Shown: piece after piece, positions 1 to 7,991 of the stretch
Numbering within the stretch: the stretch's first letter is position 1
Layout: every line of letters starts with the position of its first letter
NCBI RefSeq assembly: GCF_003075415.1
Contig: NZ_QDAH01000011.1
Location: 54,734-118,733 of the forward strand
From: Microvirga sp. KLBC 81
GTDB taxonomy: Bacteria > Pseudomonadota > Alphaproteobacteria > Rhizobiales > Beijerinckiaceae
DNA: 64,000 bases
Direction: 5' to 3'
Notes under the pieces: model-generated
The model's database searches: none
The model's input: only the letters and a program-made list of their open reading frames with translations
Told to the model about the DNA's origin: nothing
Program-made: the position numbers and the translations under genes

Positions 1-545
1 CCTCGGCTGAGAAGTTCAACGTCATGAAGACCGGCGTGTTCTGGCGTCAGACCGTCACGCGCATCCACAAGGCGGAGTTCCCGGAGGTCGAGCTCGAGCA
101 TGTGCTCGCCGATAACTGCGCCATGCAGCTCGTGCGCTGGCCCAAGCAGTTCGACGTGATCGTCACCGACAACCTCTTCGGCGACATTCTCTCCGACATC
201 GCCGCCATGCTCACCGGCTCGCTCGGCATGCTGCCTTCCGCTTCGCTCGGCGCGGAAGACCCGAAAACGGCTAAGCGCAAGGCGCTCTACGAGCCGGTGC
301 ACGGCTCGGCTCCCGACATCGCCGGCAAGGGCCTTGCCAACCCGATCGCCATGATCGGCTCCTTCGGCATGGCCTTGCGCTATTCCTTCGGCCTCATCGA
401 GGAGGCGGATCGTCTGGAGAAGGCTATCGCCAACGTGCTCGCTTCCGGCGTTCGCACGAAGGATATCGCGGCTCCCGGCACGAATGCGGTCGGTACGCAG
501 GATGTGGGCGATGCCATCGTGAAGGAGCTGGAGGCTCTCTCCTGA
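1..545 (+). CDS. leuB: 3-isopropylmalate dehydrogenase, C-terminal part
   Basis: LeuB oxidises and decarboxylates 3-isopropylmalate with NAD+ in cytosolic leucine synthesis. The reading frame is open from the left edge (first complete codon at base 3), so only about the last 180 residues are present. The segment [20 protein letters not shown] matches the isocitrate/isopropylmalate dehydrogenase signature that binds substrate and Mg2+, and [15 protein letters not shown] matches the NAD-binding loop typical of LeuB rather than isocitrate dehydrogenase. The stop at 543-545 is followed 30 bases later by a strong hairpin, so this is probably the last gene of its transcript. Identity is secure; upstream context is outside the window. 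Confidence 0.97.
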   Translation, partial: SAEKFNVMKTGVFWRQTVTRIHKAEFPEVELEHVLADNCAMQLVRWPKQFDVIVTDNLFGDILSDIAAMLTGSLGMLPSASLGAEDPKTAKRKALYEPVHGSAPDIAGKGLANPIAMIGSFGMALRYSFGLIEEADRLEKAIANVLASGVRTKDIAAPGTNAVGTQDVGDAIVKELEALS

Positions 546-574
546 AAGCTCCCGCGCGAAGCGTCAGGAACAGG

Positions 575-603
575 AAAGCCCCGGTTCATGCCGGGGCTTT
601 CTG
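575..603 (+). terminator. Rho-independent terminator after leuB
   Basis: A perfect 10-bp stem, AAAGCCCCGG (575-584) with CCGGGGCTTT (591-600) around a 6-base loop, lies 30 bases after the leuB stop. The stem ends in TTT and is followed by only a short, interrupted T tract. The A-rich left arm would give a T tract on the other strand, so it could also stop the convergent gene that ends at 608. Confidence 0.8.
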
Positions 604-607
604 CTTG

Positions 608-943
608 TCAGCGGATCGAGCCCGTGGCTTCGACATCCGGAACACCGAAAGTCGGGAAGGGGTTGCGGGCACCCACGAACGGCCCGCCGATCGGGTCGGG
701 CAACACGCCTTCGCCGAAGCGGTCGCGCTGATGGCCCCAGGGCGGGTTCGTCATGTAGGAAAGCTGGCCCTGCGTGGCGTAGCGATTGAGCGAGCCCACC
801 GGAGCTGTGCGCCCGGGATCGAGGAAGCTGCGGGGTTGAACGCGGAAGACGAGAGGACGATCCTGTGCCTGCGCATCGGCCGCGACCGAGAAGGCCGCAA
901 GCGACGCAAGCGAAGCCAAACCGATAATTGTGAGGCGGCGCAT
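608..943 (-). CDS. small exported protein of unknown function
   Basis: A 111-residue protein starting MRRLTIIGLASLASLAAFSV, a typical cleavable signal peptide with likely cleavage after ADAQA. The mature part is only about 90 residues, rich in Pro/Gly/Arg and without recognised domain; it ends in TGSIR, a tail I have seen in small exported proteins of Hyphomicrobiales. I chose the ATG at 943 because GGAG lies 9 bases upstream and because it begins the signal peptide; the frame stays open for 20 further codons upstream without a better start. It converges on leuB and shares its terminator region. Probably periplasmic; function unknown. Confidence 0.7.
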   Translation of the reverse strand: MRRLTIIGLASLASLAAFSVAADAQAQDRPLVFRVQPRSFLDPGRTAPVGSLNRYATQGQLSYMTNPPWGHQRDRFGEGVLPDPIGGPFVGARNPFPTFGVPDVEATGSIR

Positions 944-1082
944 TTTGCAAATCTCCAGGCTCGGCACCAGCGGTTCCTCGCTGAGCCGTCGTGACAAGTT
1001 CAAAGGCTGTCAGAACAAGGCGACCTGCCTAAATTGGTTCCTTTGAATAGCGAAGTTCACCAAAGGGTGAGGGCGAATCGCC

Positions 1083-2198
1083 ATGCAGGATCGGATGAGC
1101 GCGCTTGACCTGTCCGGGAAGGATCGCCTCACCGTATTAAGTGAAGCACCTCTTGTGGCCGAGACGCCGGAGTCGCTTCTCGATGATGACACGACGCCGA
1201 TTGCGCGGTTCTTCATCCGCAACAATGGCCTTTTGCCCGAAAGGGTCGAGGATCCGGAGGCGTGGCGCTTCACCATCGATGGAGAAGTCGAACACCCGCT
1301 TGATCTGAGTGTGGCCGAACTGAAGAGCCGCTTCCCGGCCAAAACCTTTCGTATGGTGCTCGAATGCGGCGGCAATGGGCGTTCCTTCTTCGAGCCGAAG
1401 GCGGAAGGCAATGCCTGGACCAACGGCGGTGCCGGTTGCGCGGAATGGACGGGCGTTTCGTTGCGCGATGTCCTGCAGGCGGCCGGTCTGAAGAACACGG
1501 CACTCTTCACCGGTCATTTCGGGGCTGATCCGGACAAGACCGGAAGCGTGGAGCGGCAGGCCATGTCCCGTGGCGTGCCGATCACGAAAGCATTGGAGGA
1601 GCATACCTTGCTCGCCTGGACCATGAACGGCGAACCCCTGCCGTTCATCCACGGCGGGCCTTTGCGTCTCATCGTGCCGGGCTGGCCTGGCTCGTTGAGC
1701 CAGAAATGGCTGAAACGAATCTGGATCCGCGACCGGGAGCATGACGGTCCAGGCATGACGTCCTACCGCGTCCCGGTCCACCCGCTTCCGCCGGGCTCTG
1801 ACGGGACGCATGGAGAGACCCGGATCCTGGAATCGATGCCGGTGCGCAGCATCATCACGGCACCGGCCCATGGTTCAAGCCATGAGGCCGGCACGCGAAC
1901 CATCATGGTGCGCGGTGCTGCCTGGGCGGGTGATGATGCGGTGACCCGCGTGGATTGCTCCATCGATGGCGGCGCCACCTGGGTGTCTGCGCAGATGACG
2001 CCGCCGCGTAACCGCTATGATTGGGTGCGCTGGACCGCGACCGTCGAACTCCCCGGCGACGGCTATTACGAGATTTTTGCCCGAGCCACCGACTCACAGG
2101 GGCGGGCTCAGCCGTTCCGGGCCGTCAACTGGAACCCGAATGGCTATGGCTGCAATGTCGTGCACCGGGTGGCGTTCATGGTCGGTGAGGTGGTCTGA
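1083..2198 (+). CDS. molybdopterin-dependent sulfite oxidase family protein
   Basis: A 371-residue protein of the sulfite oxidase family, which oxidises sulfite to sulfate at a Mo-pterin centre. The N-terminal block with DDDTTPIARFFIRNNG and the motif LECGGNGRSFF, whose Cys95 sits where the molybdenum-ligand cysteine is expected, identify the Moco domain; residues from about 255 on resemble the Mo-co dimerisation domain. No heme-b5 domain, no Tat signal and no adjacent cytochrome c subunit are visible, so location and electron acceptor are unclear; it could be cytosolic, or the true start could differ. The ATG at 1083 has a GAGG about 10 bases upstream; an alternative ATG is at 1095. Its 3' end overlaps the convergent gene by 23 bases. 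Confidence 0.88.
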   Translation: MQDRMSALDLSGKDRLTVLSEAPLVAETPESLLDDDTTPIARFFIRNNGLLPERVEDPEAWRFTIDGEVEHPLDLSVAELKSRFPAKTFRMVLECGGNGRSFFEPKAEGNAWTNGGAGCAEWTGVSLRDVLQAAGLKNTALFTGHFGADPDKTGSVERQAMSRGVPITKALEEHTLLAWTMNGEPLPFIHGGPLRLIVPGWPGSLSQKWLKRIWIRDREHDGPGMTSYRVPVHPLPPGSDGTHGETRILESMPVRSIITAPAHGSSHEAGTRTIMVRGAAWAGDDAVTRVDCSIDGGATWVSAQMTPPRNRYDWVRWTATVELPGDGYYEIFARATDSQGRAQPFRAVNWNPNGYGCNVVHRVAFMVGEVV

Positions 2199-2967
2199 TA
2201 CCTGTCGAGGCCGTACGGGCGGCAACGCCGCAGGCCTCCGTGCGGCTCTTTTCGGCGCGCACGAAAAGGGCTTTCAGGGAAGGGCTGCTCGCGCCCGCGA
2301 GCGTGATTCCGTCGATGAAGCAGGCAAGCTGAGCGTCATCCATAATTGCAGCATCAGAACCGCACATCCAGCCCTGGATGCCAAAGCCGAGATCCGGATC
2401 CGCGAAGCGGAAGGTCTGGCATTCCTGTTCGCTTTTGCCGACGAGCGTCATGGCGGCGGCCTCGACGAGCCCGAACTTGGTGGCGACCATCCGGCTCTGC
2501 TCATTGCGCGAGACCGCAAGCCCGGCTTCCGCCGCACGGCGCACGATATCGACGAAGAAGCTACGGGCCCGCTCCGACGAGCCCTGGATCAGGATGAGCC
2601 TGGCATATGGGGCATCGCCGAAGCGGCCCAACGTCAGGGTGTCTTCCCGCGCGCCGCTCGTGTGCTGGCGCGCCTCCATGATCGGGGGAGCGGAGGCTCT
2701 CTCGATCACGTAGGGGGCCGGTGTCGGGGCAGCCGGCGTCCAGGCAGGAGCGGGCGCGATCAGGACGGAGGCGGGCACGCTCTTGCGGGCCGCCACCTGC
2801 ACCTCGCTGCCCTTGCGCTGCGCGAGATAAACCAGTCCTCCGATCATGAGGGAGGACATGAAGATCATGCGGAACCAGGGCAGGCGCCTCTTGCGCACGC
2901 GATGGGCCGGACGTTCATCGAAGAACGCCTCGTCCTCATCCCATGCAGGATAACCGGCCCGTGCCAT
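2176..2967 (-). CDS. single-pass membrane protein, unknown function
   Basis: A 263-residue protein not recognised as a known family. A charged, Arg-rich N-terminus (residues 1-33) precedes one transmembrane segment around residues 34-50 (MIFMSSLMIGGLVYLAQ), then a Pro/Ala-rich linker and a C-terminal domain from about residue 105. The C-terminal domain holds four cysteines (EQECQTF, WMCGSD, LACFID, EACGV) that could form two disulfides if it is periplasmic. A GTG at 2970 directly precedes the chosen ATG at 2967. The gene ends inside the last codons of the convergent sulfite oxidase gene, which suggests a stable neighbourhood but not necessarily a shared function. Confidence 0.7.
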   Translation of the reverse strand: MARAGYPAWDEDEAFFDERPAHRVRKRRLPWFRMIFMSSLMIGGLVYLAQRKGSEVQVAARKSVPASVLIAPAPAWTPAAPTPAPYVIERASAPPIMEARQHTSGAREDTLTLGRFGDAPYARLILIQGSSERARSFFVDIVRRAAEAGLAVSRNEQSRMVATKFGLVEAAAMTLVGKSEQECQTFRFADPDLGFGIQGWMCGSDAAIMDDAQLACFIDGITLAGASSPSLKALFVRAEKSRTEACGVAARTASTGIRPPHRP

Positions 2968-3359
2968 CACGCTTCACCACACCCGTCACTGGGGCTGTCG
3001 TGAGCATGTTCTAGCGTAGCAGTGCCTGAGCCTCGAAAGGTTTTGCTAAGCAAGGTAAACGAAAGGTTATTGCTCAGCTTCGCCGTCAATCGTCGGTTTC
3101 TTGCAGAGAACGCTTGACGAGAGCGAACCTTTGGTGTGTTGGTGATTTTATCGAAGCCCGGACTGGGCTTGCGAATGGACGAAGGCAATGGCGCTGCTCA
3201 CCCTCACGACGAGCAAAACGAAAACCGCCAAAGCGGCCGTGAAAACGACGGCCGCATAAGCCTCGTCGTCCCCGGTCCTCTCTCCCGTCGGGGCGAGAGG
3301 CGACACCCGAACAGGGTTTTGAGAGTTTTCCCGGGGAGAGCGACAACAGGAGAAGTCCA
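2968..3359. other. intergenic region upstream of asd
   Basis: Divergent promoter region between the 2176-2967 gene (minus) and asd (plus); no supported gene. Visible structure: a TTGCTAAGCAA palindrome at 3043-3053, a small hairpin AAGCCC/GGGCTT near 3155-3171, and a repeat-like stem CCTCTC...GAGAGG at 3277-3300 that resembles the cytosine-rich hairpins near 21.0 and 53.2 kb. AGGAG at 3348-3352 is the asd ribosome-binding site. No promoter motif is clear enough to call. Confidence 0.5.
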
Positions 3360-4391
3360 ATGGGTTACAAGATCGCCGTCGTGGGTGCGACCGGCAATGT
3401 GGGCCGCGAGATGCTGAGCATTCTGGCGGAGCGGGCTTTCCCGGCTGACGAGGTGGTGGCGCTGGCCTCCCGCCGCAGCCAGGGAACGGAAGTGTCCTAC
3501 GGCGACAAGACCCTGAAGACGAAGGCCCTCGATTCTTACGATTTCTCGGATGTCGATCTCTGCCTCATGTCGGCCGGTGGCGAGGTGTCGAAGGAGTGGT
3601 CTCCGAAGATCGCGGCTCAGGGCGCGGTGGTGATCGATAACTCCTCCGCCTGGCGCTACGACCCGGAGGTGCCGCTGGTGGTGCCGGAGGTGAATGCCGA
3701 AGCGCTGCGCGACATGAAGAAGGGCATCATCGCCAACCCCAACTGCTCCACCGCGCAGCTCGTCGTCGCGTTGAAGCCGCTCCATGACCGCGCCACCATC
3801 AAGCGCGTGGTCGTCGCCACCTACCAGTCGGTCTCCGGCGCGGGCAAGGACGGCATGGACGAGCTCGACCGCCAGACCAAGGCGCTCTACTCGCTGCAGG
3901 ATGTGCAGGAGAAGAAGTTCCCCAAGCGCATCGCCTTCAACCTGATCCCCCATATCGATGTGTTCATGGAGGACGGGTACACGAAGGAAGAGTGGAAGAT
4001 GACGGCCGAGACCAAGAAGATTCTCGATCCGAAGATCAAGCTCACCGCCACTTGCGTGCGCGTGCCGGTCTTCATCAGCCATTCGGAAGCGGTGAACGTG
4101 GAATTCGAAAAGCCGATCACGGCGGACGAGGCCCGCGAGATCCTGCGCGCGGCGCCCGGCATCATGGTAGTCGATAAGCGCGAGCCCGGCGGCTACATCA
4201 CGCCCCACGAGGCGGCCGGCGAAGACGCCACCTACATCTCCCGCATCCGCGAGGACATCACCGTCGAGAACGGCCTGTCCTTCTGGTGCGTTTCCGACAA
4301 CCTGCGCAAGGGCGCGGCGCTCAACGCCGTTCAGATCGCAGAAGCCATGGCCAATCGCGGCCTGTTGAAGGCGAAGAAGCAGGCAGCGTAA
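3360..4391 (+). CDS. asd: aspartate-semialdehyde dehydrogenase
   Basis: Asd reduces beta-aspartyl phosphate with NADPH to aspartate semialdehyde, the branch point to lysine/diaminopimelate, threonine and methionine. The 343-residue protein begins with a Rossmann loop VVGATGNVGREML (residues 7-19) and has the active-site motif NPNCSTAQLV with the nucleophile Cys129; length fits the family. AGGAG lies 7 bases before the ATG. It is flanked by a long upstream gap and a strong terminator, so it is likely monocistronic. leuB lies about 2.8 kb away, a grouping seen in related genomes as far as I recall. Confidence 0.97.
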   Translation: MGYKIAVVGATGNVGREMLSILAERAFPADEVVALASRRSQGTEVSYGDKTLKTKALDSYDFSDVDLCLMSAGGEVSKEWSPKIAAQGAVVIDNSSAWRYDPEVPLVVPEVNAEALRDMKKGIIANPNCSTAQLVVALKPLHDRATIKRVVVATYQSVSGAGKDGMDELDRQTKALYSLQDVQEKKFPKRIAFNLIPHIDVFMEDGYTKEEWKMTAETKKILDPKIKLTATCVRVPVFISHSEAVNVEFEKPITADEAREILRAAPGIMVVDKREPGGYITPHEAAGEDATYISRIREDITVENGLSFWCVSDNLRKGAALNAVQIAEAMANRGLLKAKKQAA

Positions 4392-4414
4392 GTTTCTCCT
4401 GCAACGAAGACGTG

Positions 4415-4445
4415 AAAAGGCCGCCTTTGCGCGGCCTTTTTGTTT
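4415..4445 (+). terminator. Rho-independent terminator after asd
   Basis: Stem AAAAGGCCGC (4415-4424) pairs with GCGGCCTTTT (4431-4440) around a 6-base loop and runs into TGTTT. It begins 23 bases after the asd stop. Good score for both strength and position. Confidence 0.9.
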
Positions 4446-4478
4446 GAGACTCCGGCCCGGCCGGTCAGACATTTGCGG

Positions 4479-5354
4479 CTACCGCCGTGGCGGAGGATCG
4501 GATCTTTCGCCTTGTGGTGCATTTGGAGCGGTCAACATGGCTCCTGCTGTTCCGCCTGCAATGGCGCCGATCGGGCCTCCTAGAAGTGCACCTGCGATGA
4601 AGCCGAAAAAGATCGCGAAGGTCTGCTGCTGTGTGACGCAAGTCGCTCCCGTCCGGCAATCGGGAACAGTGCCGGTAACGGCGGGCTCATGGTGGGCTGT
4701 CGTCTGCTTCTTCACGCGAGCGGGTTTCTGCGCGGCCTGCTTCTTCAGGTTCGTCTTCCTTTCGGCCTGCGGCTGAGAAACCGACGGCTCCGACGCTTCA
4801 GCCTGACGACCGGGTTCTGACCTGCTCGCGCTGGACATGTCCGATGGCGCTTCAGGAGGCGCTTGTGGCGGTGTCGTCGCCGCGAGTTCTTCCGCTGACG
4901 GCAAAACGACATCTGCGGGAGGCGGAGGTGGCGGAAACTCCGGCAGCTGTATTGCGAGGTTGGGAGTGGATGTGGCGGCCTCGGAACTTGGCTTCTGTGC
5001 TGTCACGGATGCCGTGTTCTCTGCCGGATACGGTTCGGCAGGCATGGCTTCTTGTGTTTCGGATGGTGGCGCACCGGGCTCAGCACCAGCAACGGGCACA
5101 TCGGCAGAAGTGGGTGACGGCGGCAGCGATGCGAGAAGCTCCTGAATCTCAGGGCGCGTGAAAAAAGGTTCTGCTTTGACATCGGGCGAGAAGCGCTCGT
5201 CGAAACCTGCACGAGGCTCATTCATTGTCGGCCGATCAGCCGGCAATGACAAAGGCTGCGCGTCCAGTGGCAGCGTTGCGGCATTCAATCCGCAGAGAAG
5301 ACTGGCGACAGCGATGGCACAGGTGCCAGAATGAGCCTTGCCCCGACCCAACAC
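4479..5354 (-). CDS. proline-rich exported protein with C-terminal glycine zipper
   Basis: A 291-residue protein of unknown function. The chosen GTG start at 5354 follows GGGAG by 7 bases and gives a signal-like N-terminus (GKAHSGTCAIAVASLLCG). The middle is low-complexity Pro/Ala/Ser/Glu sequence with a run of six prolines, ending in a Lys-rich stretch. The C-terminus has one hydrophobic, Gly-rich segment (FFGFIAGALLGGPIGAIAGG) that looks like a glycine-zipper membrane helix, then a short polar tail. This architecture suggests an envelope-spanning or inner-membrane tether, but no family is recognised. The frame is open further upstream to 5429, so the start is uncertain. Confidence 0.6.
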   Translation of the reverse strand: MLGRGKAHSGTCAIAVASLLCGLNAATLPLDAQPLSLPADRPTMNEPRAGFDERFSPDVKAEPFFTRPEIQELLASLPPSPTSADVPVAGAEPGAPPSETQEAMPAEPYPAENTASVTAQKPSSEAATSTPNLAIQLPEFPPPPPPADVVLPSAEELAATTPPQAPPEAPSDMSSASRSEPGRQAEASEPSVSQPQAERKTNLKKQAAQKPARVKKQTTAHHEPAVTGTVPDCRTGATCVTQQQTFAIFFGFIAGALLGGPIGAIAGGTAGAMLTAPNAPQGERSDPPPRR

Positions 5355-5450
5355 GGATCGACTCCCAACACGACCTCCGTGTTGTTGGTGAACCCGGCCT
5401 GAGCCGAATCGTTCCGGCAGAGCGGCCACGCGACCGGCTTGTCACAGGGC

Positions 5451-5551
5451 GTTCAAACCGGGGCCACTTTTCGCTGACGCGGCCCTTCGGGTCACGGGCG
5501 TGGCCGTTCGGGTCGCTGACGCGGACCCTCGTTTCCGCACGAGGCGCTAAA
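5451..5551. repeat. expanded GCATCG-family palindromic repeat (copy B1)
   Basis: Degenerate copy of the long palindromic element also at 14480-14655 and 44796-44949. It carries two copies of GCTGACGCGG with CTTCGGGTC/GTTCGGGTC between them. Its right edge, GCGCTAAAG, supplies the TAG stop of the carbonic anhydrase gene on the minus strand. Confidence 0.7.
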
Positions 5552-6227
5552 GAGGTCCCGCATCGCGGGCGGAGAACATCGACACGCGCTCCGGTATGTT
5601 GTCCACCACCGGCTTGAACTCTCCGGTTTCAGGGTCGCGGACCAGCAGCACGCCACTCGCCACGCCGAAGTAGGCGCCGTGAAGTTCGAGTTTCCCGCGC
5701 TCCACCAGAATGCGCACGCAAGGGAATGTCATCAGGTTTTTCAGGCTGTTCTCGATGGCGGCCAGTTCGAGACGCGGCAGGTATTCGTCGAGATTGCCGT
5801 GATGCGGGCCGAGGCGCTCACCCGCCGGCTTGATCAGGTTCATCCAGCGGCCGATGAAATCGCCCGGCGAGAGAGGAGCCGTCTCGTCGGCAAAGGCGCG
5901 CACGCCGCCGCAGCGGGCATGGCCCAGCACCACGATATGCTTCACGCGAAGCGCCTGCACCGCGAATTCGAGCGCCGCCGAGGTGCCGTGATAATCGCCG
6001 CCGGTCTCGAAAGGCGGCACGAGGTTCGCCACATTGCGCACCACGAACAGCTCGCCCGGACTCGCGTCGAAGATCACTTCCGGCGACACGCGGCTGTCGC
6101 AGCAGCCGATCACCATCACCTCCGGTGACTGGCCCTTTTCGGCCAGAGCCTCAAAGCGGCCCTTCTCGCGCGGAAAGCGCTCTTCCAGGAAGGAGCGGTA
6201 GCCGTCGGTCAGGCGCTGGGGAAACAT
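5547..6227 (-). CDS. beta-class carbonic anhydrase
   Basis: A 226-residue zinc enzyme interconverting CO2 and bicarbonate in the cytosol. The beta-class metal site is complete: CCDSR with Cys42, Asp44 and Arg46, and HARCGG with His103 and Cys106. I chose the ATG at 6227 because GAGGAAAAAACC precedes it directly; the frame is open upstream but lacks a better start. It is the last gene of a minus-strand operon, 17 bases after the PLP dehydratase gene, which itself overlaps the DUF429 gene. The link may be bicarbonate supply to carboxylation or simply co-transcription. The stop codon lies in the edge of a palindromic repeat. Confidence 0.95.
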   Translation of the reverse strand: MFPQRLTDGYRSFLEERFPREKGRFEALAEKGQSPEVMVIGCCDSRVSPEVIFDASPGELFVVRNVANLVPPFETGGDYHGTSAALEFAVQALRVKHIVVLGHARCGGVRAFADETAPLSPGDFIGRWMNLIKPAGERLGPHHGNLDEYLPRLELAAIENSLKNLMTFPCVRILVERGKLELHGAYFGVASGVLLVRDPETGEFKPVVDNIPERVSMFSARDAGPL

Positions 6228-6244
6228 GGTTTTTTCCTCGTCGG

Positions 6245-7183
6245 TCAGTGCGTCAGTTCGGCGAGCTTGGTGAGTTCGACATTGGCTCCGCACAGGAGCA
6301 CGCCGACCCGCTCGTTCAAGCGTGGCATATAAGCCCTGGAGATCAGTGCCGCCAGTGCCGCAGCGCCACCGGGCTCGGATGCAATGCGGTAATCGCGCCA
6401 GAGGAGCGCTTGCGCCTCACGGATGGCTTCATCCTTGACGAGGGCCACGTGATCGACGGTCTGGCTGCAGATGGAATAGACGAGATCGCCCGTATTGCGG
6501 GCGCCGAGCGAATCGACGGCGACCGAATCCACGTCAACGTCGACAGGCCCTCCGGCCTGGAGCGCCGCATGGAGCGCACGCGACCCCTCCGGCTCCACGC
6601 CCACCACCTTCACGCGGCCCGCCCACCAGCTCGCGATGCCGCTGATGAGCCCTCCGCCGCCGACGGCCACGAGAACGGTGTCGAGGGCGGGAGCATCCTG
6701 CTCCCATTCGAGGCCCACCGTGCCCTGGCCGGTCATGGTGCTCTCGGCGGCGAAGGGATGGATCCGCAGCGCGCCGGTCTCGGCCACGTAGCGGTCACAG
6801 GCTTCCTGCGCGTCCGCATAGCGCGCGCCGCCGATCACGACCTCGGCCCCATGGGAGCGGATGACGGCGACCTTTGCGGGGCTTGAGATTTCAGGAACGA
6901 AGATGCGGGCCTTCACGCCGAGCTGCTTGGCCGCATAAGCCACCGCCGCGCCGTGGTTCCCGCCCGAAGCCGCCGCGACACCTGCCGCCGGAACGGGATT
7001 CGACAGGAGCGTGTTGAAGGCTCCACGCGACTTGAAGGAGCCTGCGTGCTGAAGGAATTCGAGCTTGAGGCTCACCAGGCCCTCATGGCCGAACGCTCCG
7101 CCCAAGTTCATCACCGGCGTGCGGCGGATATGGGGAGCGATGCGGGCGTGGGCGGCTTCGATGTCGGCACGGGTCATGGTCAT
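6245..7183 (-). CDS. threonine/serine dehydratase-like PLP enzyme
   Basis: A 312-residue fold-type II PLP enzyme, most like threonine or serine dehydratases that deaminate hydroxyamino acids to 2-oxoacids. Motif GSFKSRGAF places the PLP lysine at residue 51; SGGNHGAAVAYAA and the glycine loop VGGGGLISG match cofactor binding. There is no C-terminal ACT-like regulatory domain, so it resembles catabolic or short biosynthetic forms; serine racemase or hydroxyaspartate dehydratase are alternatives. The start ATG overlaps the stop of the upstream DUF429 gene (ATGA at 7180-7183), implying translational coupling. Confidence 0.88.
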   Translation of the reverse strand: MTMTRADIEAAHARIAPHIRRTPVMNLGGAFGHEGLVSLKLEFLQHAGSFKSRGAFNTLLSNPVPAAGVAAASGGNHGAAVAYAAKQLGVKARIFVPEISSPAKVAVIRSHGAEVVIGGARYADAQEACDRYVAETGALRIHPFAAESTMTGQGTVGLEWEQDAPALDTVLVAVGGGGLISGIASWWAGRVKVVGVEPEGSRALHAALQAGGPVDVDVDSVAVDSLGARNTGDLVYSICSQTVDHVALVKDEAIREAQALLWRDYRIASEPGGAAALAALISRAYMPRLNERVGVLLCGANVELTKLAELTH

Positions 7184-7923
7184 GGGAGCCTGCGGAGCGT
7201 CCAGATGGCGACCGGCAGGCCGTGGGCGTCACGGCCGGGCGGATCGGGAAAGGGTTGCCCTCCACCTGTCGCGAGATCCAGCGCTACCGTCAACCCCGCC
7301 AGCGCATCGAGGAGGTCGTCGGCCGCAGCACCTCTCGGGGCAGGGGAGGCGATGAGGGCTTCCGGCAGGAGCCCTGACCCAGCCAGAAGCGCGCGGCGCA
7401 GGCGCATGCCGGGCTCATAGGGCGCACCCTTCACCTTCTTCGGCTGGTCCAGCGCCAGCCTGCCGTTCAGGGCCCAGAAGGCGAGTTCGGGATGGACCTC
7501 GAACACCTTGTCCACCAGATCGGTCCGTGCCCGCAGCAGCGCATCGATCTCACGGATCTTCGGAAAGATGCCGAAACCCTGCCGCGAGACCTTCCGCGGA
7601 GGATCGGAGGTCGCAAGCGCACGACGGCAGGCCTCGCCGTAATCTTCCGCATACACGGCCTGGCGGGAGGGAATCGCGAAAACGGCGGATTGCCTCTGCC
7701 CGAGGAGCGGACGGATCAGCTGTTCGGGCGCGCGGCCGGAGCCTGTCGTCTTCTCGGACAGACCGATGGGCATGTCGACAGCGATCACGGCCGGCTGCTC
7801 CGGCGCATCGGCGATCGCCGCAAGGGTCGGCACCACCACGATCTTGGCAGAGGCGGGTTTGCCCACCTGCATGAGCGCCGCGATCCACCCGGCCCGGCAG
7901 CCATCGACGCCCGCAACCCACAT
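7180..7923 (-). CDS. DUF429 family protein
   Basis: A 247-residue protein of the DUF429 family. The N-terminus MWVAGVDGCRAGWIAAL and the segment IAVDMPIGLSE, with acidic residues after beta strands, resemble an RNase H-like fold, as suggested for this family; biochemical role unknown. The ATG at 7923 has GGAG 10 bases upstream. It is the first gene of a tight operon with the dehydratase and carbonic anhydrase and is divergent from the citE-like gene at 7992, so the 68-base gap should contain both promoters. Confidence 0.82.
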   Translation of the reverse strand: MWVAGVDGCRAGWIAALMQVGKPASAKIVVVPTLAAIADAPEQPAVIAVDMPIGLSEKTTGSGRAPEQLIRPLLGQRQSAVFAIPSRQAVYAEDYGEACRRALATSDPPRKVSRQGFGIFPKIREIDALLRARTDLVDKVFEVHPELAFWALNGRLALDQPKKVKGAPYEPGMRLRRALLAGSGLLPEALIASPAPRGAAADDLLDALAGLTVALDLATGGGQPFPDPPGRDAHGLPVAIWTLRRLP

Positions 7924-7991
7924 CGCTCCGCTTCTCCTTTGCGCGATCTCTTGAGGCTGATTAAAACCGAATGCGTCTTTGAGGAACCATC

